DNA of 64,000 nt from Amorphophallus konjac. Lineage: Eukaryota; Streptophyta; Magnoliopsida; Alismatales; Araceae. How positions within the stretch are numbered: position 1 is the first letter of the stretch; every line of letters starts with the position of its first letter. Below are positions 46,101-57,328 of the stretch, piece after piece. A program made the position numbers and the translations under genes. Location: the NCBI GenBank assembly GCA_022559845.1, contig CM040121.1, forward strand, positions 508,938,566 to 509,002,565, given 5' to 3'. The notes under the pieces were generated by a model, which was not told where the DNA came from, ran no database searches, and worked only from the letters and a program-made list of their open reading frames with translations.

Positions 46101-48545
46101 CGGAGCTATCATCACTTATTTTATGCTTTGGGCCATGTTGGGCCTTGGTTTAGTCCGTATGTGGACAATTTCTTTCAGCCATGGACCTTTTTTTTAGGCC
46201 AATTAGGCTTTATTTGTGTTTTGTAGGCTTGCTAGAGGCTAGGGGGGTTATTGGGCCACTTCTTGGTTCACATCCCTGGCCCAATAGGGCTGCCCACTTT
46301 CCACCACCCCTGGGCCCACCTTGGGATCCGCGCCCACCCTAGGGTTAGGGTTGGGGGGCGGACCACTCCCTCCTCCTCTTGGAGAGAATGGCAGCCGCCT
46401 TCCCCACTTGCCCCCCCCTCTCTTTTGGCCGCCCCCCCCCCATTCACTCCTAGATTCTAGGAAGTTTGAAATTCCTTCCCTAGGTGTGGCCGCACCCCTC
46501 CTCCCTTTCCCCCTTGGCTAGGGTTTAAACCTAGCCTTTCCCCATCCCATATAAAAAGACATTGTATTTTCTTTTCAAAAGGGTAATGAAAAATTGATGT
46601 TTGAGTGTTCATTGTGGAGTGCCACATTGTGAAAGGGGCGATCCCTTCTTCTTCCTCCTTGAGGGTGCGACGCCCTCACCCCCTCTCCAGTCCTTGGGTG
46701 CGACGCCCAGGGGTAGGAGACCTTCTCCAGGGATTCCACGCCAGCGGTCTTCTTCCCCACGTCCACGGGCGATCCGGTCGACGAGGTGACGGCGATCGTG
46801 GAGGCGTGCTGCTCGACCCCGGAGTACCTGTCCGACCTGCACACTAGGGGCCCGAAGTTGCGAACGGTATGCCCAGTTCCTGACAGCAAACCCCAGGAGT
46901 GTCTTCTAGGTTTTTGTGCCTTTGCCTGTTAGCTTTCCAACCCCTCTGACCTCGCCCCAAAACTCGTTCGTCACAGAAAGTTGTCTTCACAGACACTTTC
47001 GTCGCGCTGACTGCCTCCCTGGCAGTCTCGCCTGTGACCTGAACCGACTTGGGTCCCCGTTTGCATGCCTCTCCTGCCCCCGAACATCACCAGTCCCTTC
47101 ATAACATTTGTTCCCCTCCCAGTCACGAATCCAGCCCCTCTGGTCTCGCCTCAAATTTCCATCGGGGCTGAGAGTTCCCTTTGTACACACTTTCTGTGCG
47201 CAGTTCTCTGCTACAGTACCCGTGTGGGACCAGTCAGCAGGGACCTCCAAAGGGACCACCCTCTAGCCACCTCTGATTGCCCTGAAATTTGGTAGGCCAC
47301 CCCCTCACACCATACCCCATCTCCAGTAATCGCCACAGACCCGGAATCCTCATACAACCCCTCGCCATTACTGCCCTTCCGGGAGTCACAGTTCTTACTG
47401 CCCTGAATTGCAGACTGTGACCCCAACCTCCTTCGCCACCCACGCCCGAAAGTCCCACGGTACCCCACCGGCCACCACAACCCACCATTAGCCTCCCCTG
47501 TCAGCCATCTACCAGAGAAGACCCTGCCACATTTGCTGTCCGGAGGGTCACGTACCGGCCGTTCTCGCGGCCTCTATCACTGTGAGCAGACAGGCCGGTC
47601 GACTGCACGCCAGGTGTTCGACGAATCGCCACAGCCACCAGCGGCCTCAGCAGCGGCTCTCCTTCCACGGGCGCCCCTGGGGTATCCCCATCAGCGCCCC
47701 CGCCGAGTTTTGCAGGTCCCGGACGTGATTAAGGGGACCTATCGGTGTCGCCATCCAGCTGCTGGACAGAACCTGCGCAGGGTGGCCAGCTAGTCGCCCC
47801 CTTCCCAAGTGCACTCCCGACGCGTCTCCGGGCCCAGCGACGTACCTCTTCTTCCCGGAGGAGCGTCCCCTATTACAGCGAGGCGCCGGAAGACTCCTTC
47901 CTTGCAGCAGCCCGAGGCGGACCTGTGGACATCGAGCTGCCCCGACCCGGTACCCGTCACCCCACGCCGCACGCTACCGGATTGAGCTTGTAGCCCGTTA
48001 CCTCCCTGCGAGGAGTGGGCACCATTTGGTTATGTAATATTGTTTGTTTGATGTACCGGTGGGTGTGTGGCATGGCCGGGGTTCCTTCCCCACGCCTAGG
48101 CGTGGAGGTACGTGTCTCGCTCCTTCCTTTGTTGTTTGCTTGTCTCGTATGCGATTGAATGTGCCGCGCAAGTGAGTGTAGGGCCTAGCTAGACGGTATT
48201 TATCACTGCTGGTTGAGAGTTGAGAGTGCCCACCTCCCTTGGCCCTAGTCGAGCACCGAGCTCGGACTAGACTCCCATGTCGTCCCGCGGCCTCTCGCCC
48301 GTTGTGACCCCGTCGCGCCTCCCTCCTTGGGACGGCCGTGGTTCGGAGTTCTGTTGAGAGACGCCTCCACCCGGAGGGATTTCACGTTAGTCGGTCACAC
48401 CGGCTTGCCTTGTCACGTGCGCGTGCTGGTCGCACTCTCTAGTGTCGTAGGTTAGCTAGCGAGTCAGTCGGTCCCGCATCAAGTTTGGTATCAGAGCATA
48501 TTGTCCCGCATCAAGTTTGGTATCAGAGCATATTGTACCGCATCA
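46016..48545 (+). repeat. 3' LTR of the young chromovirus
   Basis: 2,530 bp, essentially identical to 40935-43465. It begins after ACCCGGGGAGAAT and ends ACCGCATCA, followed by TACTA. Confidence 0.93.
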
Positions 48546-49150
48546 TACTAGTAATATGATTTGCATGCATGATGGTTGTGCTTGTGTGCTTGCATGCTCA
48601 TGCATTCTCCTTTGGTCTAATTCTGAACATAATCTTTGCATTTGAAGGATAGAAGTCACAATGTGCATTGCTACATGTCTTGCATTCTTAGCATTCACAT
48701 AGTGCATATTCTTAGCATTTGAAAGATGAAACTCATAGTTTGAACTCTTGCATATTTGGCATTTTCAGCATGCATATAGTTCATACATGATGTCATTTTG
48801 AACACTTCATATTGCACATATCTTTGGGACCGATTTTTGAACAACATTTGGTATCATATCATTGGGCCAACAATTAAGTAACAATTGGTATCATATCTTC
48901 AGGCTTAACATGTTCATATCATGTCAAATATCCCCCTTGTCTTTTTGTAGATGACAAAAAGGGGGAGAACTGATTTGTGTGCTTAATGCTTTTTGTGCTC
49001 AATGTCTTATGCTTAATGAGAGAGTAGTTTTGGGGGAGAATGTGATTGAAAGCCTTATCTTTCATTCTCATAACATTCATTGAACTGCTTCTACTCTATC
49101 TTTTGGAACTCTCGCACACATCGTTTTGTCGTCATCAAAAAGGGAGAGAT
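48546..49150 (+). other. Second copia element: 3' spacer, right part, with purine tracts
   Basis: Non-coding, AT-rich. GATGACAAAAAGGGGGAGAA at about 48951-48970 looks like an internal purine tract, and TCATCAAAAAGGGAGAGAT (49133-49150) is the tract abutting LTR2. Confidence 0.6.
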
Positions 49151-51643
49151 TGTTGCATCCCCTAGTTGATGTTTGGTGTTTAGTTTTAATGATAATAAAA
49201 CGATTGTGCTTGTGTGTGCGTTTCATTGAGCAACATGTATGCATCTTAGTTGATGAGTTAAAAGATAACTTCAATGTTGACATTTGGAAGTCAACCGAAT
49301 GCTTGTTGATTAAAGAACTCATGCTTTGAATATCTTGATTCGCAAGATCAAAATCTATGGTTCATGCTTGGAACTCAAAGGAGTCCATCAATGAAGTTCC
49401 TTTTCAAAAAGAGAGTTGACCTACTCACTTCTATGTCTCATGCATTTCATCAAATAGGTTCTCAAAGTCTTCATTGGGCATTTTCATGTATTTTTCTCAT
49501 AAGGTTTTTGGGCTTGAAATATACTCAATCTATTTACTTGAAATTTGATGAATGTGATTTGAATGGTGTTCTTACATTAGCTAATATGCATGGGTATTTG
49601 CTCTTGACTTTTGGTTAGGAAAAACTGAGTTCTAGCTTGAACTTCAAGTAAAATTGTATGTAGAAGCACATGAGAATAGTGATGGCTTTTGAGCATGTAA
49701 TTGTTTAATGCTCATTTGAATGCGTGGATGATCATTTCATATGTGCTTGATTTAACTTCCATTTGGTTGATAATCATTCATGTATGTGGAAGGATGTGTT
49801 TCATGTTTTGTCAATATGAGGCTTTTGGTTGCATGTGTATGTTTTGGGAAAGATGGTAAATTAGTTTTTGACAATACAAGTTGATGTGAAATGGTGTGGT
49901 CAAAATGCTTGGTTGATAGATTTAAAATCATGAAGGCCTTTCATGCTTTAAACTCATAATCTCCTTCTTTAGACTATGCATTGGGTTGATTTTGCTCTAT
50001 CTTGAAACTCATGTGAACCTTGGTAGAGTATGGCTAAGATGCTCATTCGTTGAAATGGATGCATGGCTTTTTGGTATCATGTGTTGAGATTTCATAGAGT
50101 GCTTGAAATGTAAATCTGTTAAAGTTGTGCTTGGGCATATCCTTTTTGTATGAATTCATTTTTCATTATTGAGTTCATGGCTTTGGAGATCATGTATTAG
50201 ATTGAATACATTAATCTTGATGAACTTGGTTTGTTAGAAATTGGATTCATGTATTGAACCATGTTAATCTCTGGATCTGATATGTGAGATTGGCTCTTGG
50301 TGTTAAAATTGATTTGACAAGGCTTAATAGACTCCCAAGACACTAAAATACTGATTAAATGTTAGATGGCATCAAAGTGGATGAATTCTCATGGTATTAA
50401 CTTGATTTTTCAGTGTTACAGGGATTTCAGTCGACCAAAGGCTTTGGTTCGGTCGACCAATTTAGCCAGTGCAGCTTGTTCAAAAATGAGACAGAGTTCG
50501 GTCGACCGACCTTGTGATTCCGGTCGATCGAAATCACCAAAACTTCTGGTTTTATAGGGTTGCAGAGTTCGATCGACCGACGGCCAATTCTGGTCGACCG
50601 AATATGGCGAAAATCAAAAAATGGGGATCTAAAAACCCATTAAACCCTATCCATTTGTGCTTAACTTTTACCCCTTTGCCCTTGGGTTCATGGTAGACCT
50701 ATTGGGGATCTTTTGGAGGGTTTTAGAAGGGCTATAATGGTCTTTTGCCTTCTCTTATATATACTCTCATATGAACTCCGAATTTGACAGGAGAAACCCT
50801 TATGTGCTCATTGTTTCTATCTTGTAGGTGAAGAAAGGGAGAAAGGAAGGAAGAGCTCAAGCCAAGGTGGATTGCATCTACTTCAAGAAGTTTTTGGAGC
50901 TCGTGAAAGAAGGAAAAAGAGAGCGGCTTGAAGAGAGGATCGAGAAGACGTCAAAATCTCCATCATCTATCTACAACTGAAGAAGGGCTGAATTGTTTAG
51001 AAAGGGGGAACCTTTACACTTGTTATATTCTTCTTGCTTTAGTCTTGAGAGATCATTTGGGATCTATTGTATCCATTTGTGGATTTTATGTTTATTTCTG
51101 AAAGGATATTCTGTGTGTGTGTGTGACCGTATGCTTACGGTCGTGTGACTACAGTGCTGCGTTTGTTGTAGCGTGTGTGTGTGTTGCTGCTGGATTTACG
51201 ATCCAGAGCATTTGGGGTTCGTCCCCGTGTTGCTGTGTCTATAGCGTGAGGAGAGTTCTCCTCGTGGGGATTTATCCTCGTGTGTGTGTGCAGGCGTCGT
51301 CCTGCGTGTTTGGAGTGTCGCCTCCGTGTTGGGGATTTATTCCCGAGTGAAACCTCACCGGGTTTGGTGAGTGGTGGACGTAGGGAGCCCGTCGTGGTCC
51401 CGAACCACCTTAAAAATCATTGTGTATTGTGGTTTGCATTTTAGGTGTGCTTATAGCTTAATCCATTTATCTTGACCGTGTGTGAACGGTGAGATTGAGA
51501 GAACTAAGTTTACCTTACTTAGTTTAATTTCTTTGATCTCGTTTAAACTTGTTAATTCCGCTTTGTAAGTTTTTAATTTGTCATATCGCGTAGAGGATAA
51601 TTCAACCTCCCTTCTTGTCCGGTGGCCTATCGCGGGACCAACA
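49151..51643 (+). repeat. SIRE-like copia LTR (LTR2), 3' LTR of the second copia element
   Basis: 2,493 bp from TGTTGCATCCCC to GGGACCAACA. It has a cluster of TCGACC motifs (50425-50605), a TATA-like TTATATATACTC (about 50755), short GT runs, and the U5 block GTGGTGGACGTAGGGAGCC ... CGAACCACCTTAAAA (about 51372-51413) shared with LTR1. Its 5' half differs from LTR1, so they are different subfamilies, not a pair. Confidence 0.75.
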
Positions 51644-51653
51644 ACTTTTAAAA

Positions 51654-52570
51654 AACTTAGTTTAAAACGAAAGTATTCAGGTTGGGGGTCCAAAATCTGA
51701 AATACTAACTTGATCGGCATGTCGATTATTCCAACACGATTGGAGAGGTGGGAATAATTTGTGGGAACTAACAGTATTCAAATTGGATTCCCAGTTTGGG
51801 TTCGACGCTCAAACTACCATCTCTCGAAATAACTTAGTTTTAAATCAAAGAACTTGGGTTCGGGGGGTCCGAAATCTAAAATACTTGTCCGATTGGTGTG
51901 CCGATTATTCCAACATGATCGGGGTGGTGAGAGTGACATGTGAGAGTGGACAGATTCCAAATCGGATATCCAGCTTGGACTCAGTGCTCAAAATATCATT
52001 CTCTGAAATAACTTAGTTTAAAATCAAAGAACTCAAGTTGGAGGGCCAAAATCTTAAATACTGGTCTGATTGACATGTCGATTGTTTCAACATGACCGGG
52101 GTGGTGAGAGTGACCTGTGAGAGCTGACAAAATCTAAATCGGATATTCAATTTGGGTTCTGTGTTCAAAATATCATTCTCTGCATTAACTTACTTTAAAA
52201 CCAACTTTTAGAAGACTTTGTTTAAAACGAAATAATTAAGGTTGGTGTATAAAATCTAAAATATCAATCTGATAGTTATGTCGATTGCTCCAACACGACC
52301 GAGTTGGTGAGACTGACCTGTGAGAGTTAACGGAATCCAAATTGGATACTCGATTTGGGCTCGGAGATCAAACACCCTTCTCCAAACTAACTTAGTTTAA
52401 AACCAAAGAACTCGAGTTCAGGGGATCCGAAATCTGAAATACCAGTCCAATCAACATGTCAATTGCTCCAACATGACTGGAGTGGTGAGAGTGACATGTA
52501 AGAATCGACAAATTCGAAATCAGATATCTAATTTGAATTCGGTGCTCAAAATATCATTCTCCAAATTAAA
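51654..52570. repeat. ~180-bp tandem repeat, five units
   Basis: AACTTAGTTTAAAA-type starts at 51654, 51831, 52010, 52187 and 52388 (steps 177, 179, 177, 201). Units share ATTCCAACA(C/T)GA and GTGAGAGTGAC(C/A)TGT. They are diverged by roughly a tenth or more. The fourth unit carries about 25 extra bases. No gene. Confidence 0.85.
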
Positions 52571-52869
52571 TAAGTTAGTAACTAAAGAATTCATGTACAA
52601 ATCATCGAGTTTTGAATTTATAAAATCAAATGATTTATTTAATTTAATTTTTTATCAAATTTATTATACATGTCTAATATTATTTTAGTTTTCATTTATG
52701 TATAGGATGCTACTACATGTACATCCAGTGTATGGCAACAGAGGAGGATGAGGAAATTGATCTTACTTGATTTTTTTATCATATTGTAAAAAATGATACT
52801 TTTAAAATATTATATTTAAATAATCTTTTAGTTGAATTTAATTATTATTTTCATTTGTCATTGTGACGT
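52571..52869. other. AT-rich sequence between the tandem repeats and the CACTA end
   Basis: No gene or repeat recognised. It may be part of the CACTA element. Confidence 0.35.
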
Positions 52870-53672
52870 GGGTGTTTGTGATGTATATTTTAATTTAAAC
52901 AGGTATTTTTGATATATTAATAAAATATTTTTAAAAATTAGTGACAAATTTGTGATGACATTTTAATCCGTCACAATTACGATAGATCTGCGTCGAATAA
53001 AATATATATCGCAAATAATTGCGACGAAACACAGATAGATAATTGTCCATCACAAAATACATTGAGACCGAATAATGACAGACCTGCGTCTGTCGCAAGG
53101 GATTTTGTGACGAATATGACTTTTGTTGCAGATAATTGAGGTGGAACACCCATAGATAATTGTCCATCGCAAAATACTTTGAGACTGAATAACGGCAGAC
53201 GGATGTACATCGCAAAATCTTTTGCGACGAATTTTGCAATGAATATGACTTCCATCACTCATGAATAGGGCTAAGCATTTAGAGATAGATTTGAGACGAA
53301 ATTTAATCCGTCACAAATTTATTAAAGATTTGTGATGAATAAATTTTCATCGTGAATTTGCAACAATAATAATTGGATTGACGTTCTCTATCTCTAATCG
53401 GTCGAAAATCCATCGTTGAACACTGTTGTGACACATTTCCATCACTCATGAATAGGGCTAAGCATTTAGAGATGGATTTGAGGCGAAATTTAATTCGTCA
53501 CAAATTTACTAAAGATTTGTGATGGATAAATTTTCATCATGAATTAGCAACAATAATAATTGGATTGACGTTCTCTATCTCTAATCGGTCGAAAATCCAT
53601 CGTTGAAGACTGTTGTGACACATTTGAGACGGAATCGGTCTGTTGCTAATGTCATTTTTTCTTGTAGTAGTG
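52870..53672. mobile_element. CACTA (EnSpm) transposon terminal region
   Basis: The right end, read on the minus strand, is CACTACTACAAGAAAAAATG (53653-53672), the CACTA-superfamily terminus. Inward lie many subterminal motifs (GTCACAAATTT, TTTGTGACG, GCGACGAA). A 187-bp unit is duplicated in tandem (53252-53438 and 53439-53625), nearly identical. The 3-bp flank is TAT. I found no matching left terminus or transposase in the window, so it is a partial or interrupted copy. Confidence 0.75.
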
Positions 53673-53675
53673 TAT

Positions 53676-54148
53676 AACCCGTCTCATGACCAACAACACA
53701 AGTTCCAGGTATACCGGACACAAGCTCCTCCATTTACCGGTTGACGTCAAGAAGGCCGAACCTCATCCTTAATGCCCCCAGTTCATCCTCCTTTGAGCTA
53801 TTGGGCGACGGAGATCGGCCTACTTCCTCCTGAAATCTGCATGCCATCTCCAACCTTGTTCGAGGATCCTTCTTTTCTCTTAGGCTCTGTACACAAGCCC
53901 TTCCACGCACTGTCTCTCAAACTCTGTATGCCGGACACCTCGGGCCCTATACTTTTATTCAAAAATAAAGGAATAAATATTTGTAGCTCTGAGCTCTTAT
54001 ATATTTAGGTCCCCCTCTCCCTCTTCCCGCTTCTACGCACTATTTGGCGTTTCTCTACTGGGCTAAAAGATTTAATCCGTTCCCATCAACAAAATCTCTA
54101 GATCATCCAATGGCTTGAAGAAGTTGCGAGTTTTCCGCCTCTACACCG
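53676..54148 (+). repeat. Dispersed repeat, copy 1
   Basis: Collinear but diverged match to 61083-61533 (GTCAAGAAGG, CAGTTCATCC, TTCGAGGATC, TCTCTTAGGCT, ATAAAGGAATAAAT, GAGTTTTCCGCCTC). Composition with a central ATAAA-rich part suggests an LTR fragment, but clear TG/CA ends were not identified. The open frame at 53772-54008 is not conserved in the other copy. Confidence 0.65.
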
Positions 54149-54704
54149 TGTAATACTGACATGTTAATTTCTGAGTTTCTCAAATGGTTTGGTTCTCATC
54201 AATTGATCGTCTTCTGTTATGAAAATGGTTATCTGGGGTTATAAACTAGATTATAACCAAATCTGATCAAACCCGTCTCTCTAGAATATCATCATCGCCC
54301 AACTCCAAACATCGTCTTGAGTATCCATCCTCAGTATTGAATAAATTTCAGATAATTTAACAATCTCCTCGAAATTTAATTTATAGAACATGGAGGGCTC
54401 TCAATGGATCACCCAGCATGTCATGAGACTTATTTCATATCTTTAACAGAAACAATAGAAACAAGAACCTACAGTGTTCTGAACCACAGCACAAACAACA
54501 GCAATCCCCCATCCCCAACCCCACCCCATGCGATGTTTATAATCACGGAATGAATATAAACTAACGCGGAGGCAGGGAAAAGAGAGAAGATAGAGCTTCG
54601 ATCAATCGAAGAGCTCAAGTTTCACATGAATTAAAGGAAGAAGCTGCTCGTGGCAGGCGGTGAACAGCCTCTCTCTCTCTCTTCCCCCTGCGGTCAGTTG
54701 ATCA
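54149..54704 (-). other. Downstream flank / probable 3' UTR of the peptide gene
   Basis: No further gene is seen. The part nearest 54700 is expected to be 3' UTR; no canonical AATAAA was found on the minus strand close to the stop. Confidence 0.4.
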
Positions 54705-54953
54705 TCAGTTGTGAGCGACAGACGGATGGTTCTGGTGTGCAGCCGCTGCGGAGCTCTTCTGCGTCGAGGGGCCCAAGCACGCGTTCCTGCACGCATCAAC
54801 GCAGGACGGTTTGCTGGCGTACGGCAGTTTCATGCACTCGACCATGCAGGCGTCAATGCAGGTGTATTCCTGGGCCTCCCCGCCCCCCACCATAGCCAGC
54901 AACACCAGCGCGGCCACCAGGAACGCCGCTGCAGCTCTCCTCTCGTAGGCCAT
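54705..54953 (-). CDS. Small secreted six-cysteine peptide (CX3CX3C ... CX3CX3C)
   Basis: An 82-residue protein and the only likely host gene here. The ATG at 54953 has a strong context (A at -3, G at +4). Residues 1-27 form a signal peptide: an arginine pair, then a hydrophobic Ala/Leu/Val core and a GGGEA end. The mature part has Cys at 32, 36, 40, 51, 55 and 59, i.e. two CX3CX3C helices separated by ten residues (MKLPYASKPS), then a polar Ser/Ala/His/Asn-rich tail. The spacing suggests a helical hairpin held by three disulphides, similar to thionin-like or hairpinin-like plant peptides, though I cannot assign a family. It is probably apoplastic, with a defence or signalling role by analogy only. 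GC-rich coding sequence, one exon as seen. A TATA box lies about 145 bp upstream. Confidence 0.72.
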   Translation of the reverse strand: MAYERRAAAAFLVAALVLLAMVGGGEAQEYTCIDACMVECMKLPYASKPSCVDACRNACLGPSTQKSSAAAAHQNHPSVAHN

Positions 54954-55095
54954 GCTTCGCTTCTCCTCCTCTCCTCTCTGTCAGCAGCGGGGTCTGGGTG
55001 GGCTTGTGGGGGATCGCCGGTATATATGAGATCGAGGAGGGGGGAGAGGGTCTGCGGTTGGGGTGAAGTGGGCAAGGAAAGGCGTGTGTTTACAG

Positions 55096-55103
55096 TTTAT
55101 ATA
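55096..55103 (-). promoter_or_regulatory. TATA box of the six-cysteine peptide gene
   Basis: Minus strand CTATATAAAC. Transcription would start about 30 bp downstream (near 55070), giving a 5' UTR of roughly 115 nt. A weaker TATATA lies at about 55021. Confidence 0.6.
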
Positions 55104-55394
55104 GATAGCAGAGCTTGAGGTGTGGCTTGGGAATCAACCGGGAGGAAGAGAGAGAGCAACCGAGCAAGGCTGGAAAACTGTTCTTTGTGACAGAACAAAA
55201 ATGGACACGGTTGGTTATCTTGGCAGTAACAAAATAAGGACCCTTTTCTTAGCCATTGTTATATATCCTTATGCGGCCGGTTAGCGAGTGTATTTTCTTA
55301 ATAAAATAAAATATATTGATATAAAGATTTAGTTTTTATTATCTTTTTTTAAATTTCATAAGTTGCAAAGTTAGGAAAGAAGTTGTTAAACATA

Positions 55395-57067
55395 CTTCAT
55401 AACATTTGCTGATGACCTGGTTTTATTCCTGAAGGATGACCCAAGAACTCTATCTCACGTGGGACCATTGCTTAAGAACTTTGCCACTATGTCAGGTCTC
55501 TCCCTGAATTCTGAGAAAAGCAAAGTTTATATAGGAGGTAATATTCAGAATAAAGACCATGTAATCAGTCAGCTTGGAGTATCAGCCGGGGAACTACCAG
55601 TTCCATATCTTGGTCTGCCCCTTCTCTCTAAAGCTGTCAAAAAAGGAAATTGCCTTCCTATTATTGAAAAAATCAAGAGAAGGATTGATGCTTGGAAAAA
55701 TAGGCTTCTCTCAAGATCAGGAAGATTGGAGCTTATCAGGTCTGTCTTATCTTCATATTCAACTTATTGGGCAACTGCTTTCTTGCTTCCAGCTAGCCTA
55801 ATAGAGGAAATTGACAGCATTCTGAGGAACTTCTATTGGCATGGACACTCTTCAAATTCAGCTGTTCATATGATATCCTGGAAACAGATCTGCAAACCCA
55901 AGATCGAGGGAGGACTTGGAATAAAAAATTTGAAGGAATGGAACCAAGCTTGTATGTGTAAACTATTATGGGACATCCTACAGAAAAAACAGTCCATTTG
56001 GTACACTTGGGTTAAACAAAAGTATCTAGCCCATAAGAACATTTGGGATTTCAGAATTAAGCCTTACTACTCTGCGGCTTGGAATGGAATTCTGTTGGCT
56101 AGGAACTGGATCAGAAGTCACATTAACTACAAAATAGCTAATGGCCTGGACATTAGCTTGTGGTATGATCCATGGTTGAATGGAGACAGCATTTTCCAAT
56201 TGTATGGGGACCATATCAGACAGGACTTGGAGCTGGACAAGAACACAAAGGTTGCACAGTTTATTTCTGAAGGACACTGGAATCTCCCGAATGCCATCTC
56301 TTCAGAAATGGCAGAACTATGGGATCTTGTCAACCAAGTCCAGATTCATAATGCTGAATCAGATTCTATTGAATGGAAGAACAATGTTCAAATCTTAAAG
56401 GCTGGCATCATTTGGCAAGAGATAAGACTAAAAGGGCAGGCCTTCTATTATCATGATTGGGTATGGAAAAACCCAACTTCTCAAGCTACATCACTCACCA
56501 CCTGGCAAGCAGTCCTAAACAAACTGCCTACAGCCGACAACTTGCAGAAGAAGGGACTTAATCTTCCAAGCATGTGCCCACTTTGTAAATAGGGAAGGGA
56601 TGAGCTCAGCCATATCTTTTTTGACTGCTCTTACAGCAAATGGATTTGGAAAGAAATCCTAGACAGATTCGACTTACATAGACAGCTGAACAATGAATTG
56701 CACCAAGAACTGAACCAGTTGCAGGTCCAATTCCAGAATTCAGATCAACTACTAAAATTGGTCCGAATTCTTCTCCGAATAGCAATATGGAAAATCTGGA
56801 AAGAAAGGTGTATGAGAATTTTTGAGGATTGTATTAGCTCTAAAACAAGTCTTCTCATCAATATTATTGAAGATGCATGGAAATGCAAAGGCAAAAGAGG
56901 CTAACAACAAGGGAAAAAAGAATTTTTAATAGATTTCTTCTTATTCCTCATTAAGCTTTGAGTCCACATCCTGTGTGGTCCTTAGCTTTTCCATCTGCTT
57001 GGCAGAATTCTGATGTACAGTTCTTTGTCCTTTAATACAAATACCATATTACTTACCAAAAAAAAAA
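55395..57067 (+). mobile_element. LINE (L1-type), 5'-truncated, ORF2 3' part with poly(A)
   Basis: The insertion starts inside RT just before the catalytic FADDLVLF motif, which is typical of 5'-truncated LINEs. It ends in an ATTACTTACC-A10 tail at 57058-57067. The exact left edge and target duplication could not be fixed. Confidence 0.85.
55399..56904 (+). pseudogene. LINE ORF2 fragment: RT C-terminus and zf-RVT domain
   Basis: The frame reads TFADDLVLFLKDDPRTLSHV, then the post-catalytic RT region (LSLNSEKSKVYIGG, PVPYLGLPLLSK, RIDAWKNRLLSRSGRLELI, HMISWKQICKPKIEGGLGI). The C-terminal zinc-binding region of plant L1 ORF2 follows (WQAVLNKLPTADNLQKKGL, CPLCK). A TAG at 56590-56592 interrupts exactly there; the same frame continues with RDELSHIFFDCSYSKWIW and runs to a stop at about 56902. 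The endonuclease and most RT motifs are missing, so it is inactive. Confidence 0.92.
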
Positions 57068-57328
57068 GTGTGAGTAGCTTCCTTAAGGCCGGTTTAATTA
57101 CCCTTTATTATAAAGATTAACTGTAAAAATAACTAGCTCTTTTACATGTAACTACGTAGATTTATATATAATCTTTACATAGTTATCAATATGAATAATC
57201 ACATCACATTTCAATACTTGTAAAAAATATCCTTACCGTCACCCGTAGTCAGCAATATTATATATGTTGAAATTTCTTATTTAATCTTAGTTTTTAACTA
57301 AAATTTGAAAACTATCAAAAAATCTTTG

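Larger units (their letters stand above)
40935..48545 (+). mobile_element. Young non-autonomous Ty3/gypsy chromovirus
   Basis: 7.6-kb element with 2.53-kb LTRs (40935-43465 and 46016-48545), tRNA-iMet primer site, purine tract (ACCCGGGGAGAAT) and perfect TACTA target duplication. By reading, the LTRs differ only by one C in a poly-C run (about 41351 versus 46432) and one C/A near the 3' end (43456 versus 48536). That implies a very recent insertion. The internal 2.55 kb contains one long intact ORF that lacks protease, RT, RNase H and the integrase core, so movement needed enzymes from a related autonomous element. Confidence 0.93.

Noticed and set aside
55380..57080. Flanking target duplication for the LINE ORF2 fragment
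   Set aside because: Sequence after the A tail (GTGTGAGTAGC) was not found before the 5' truncation point.
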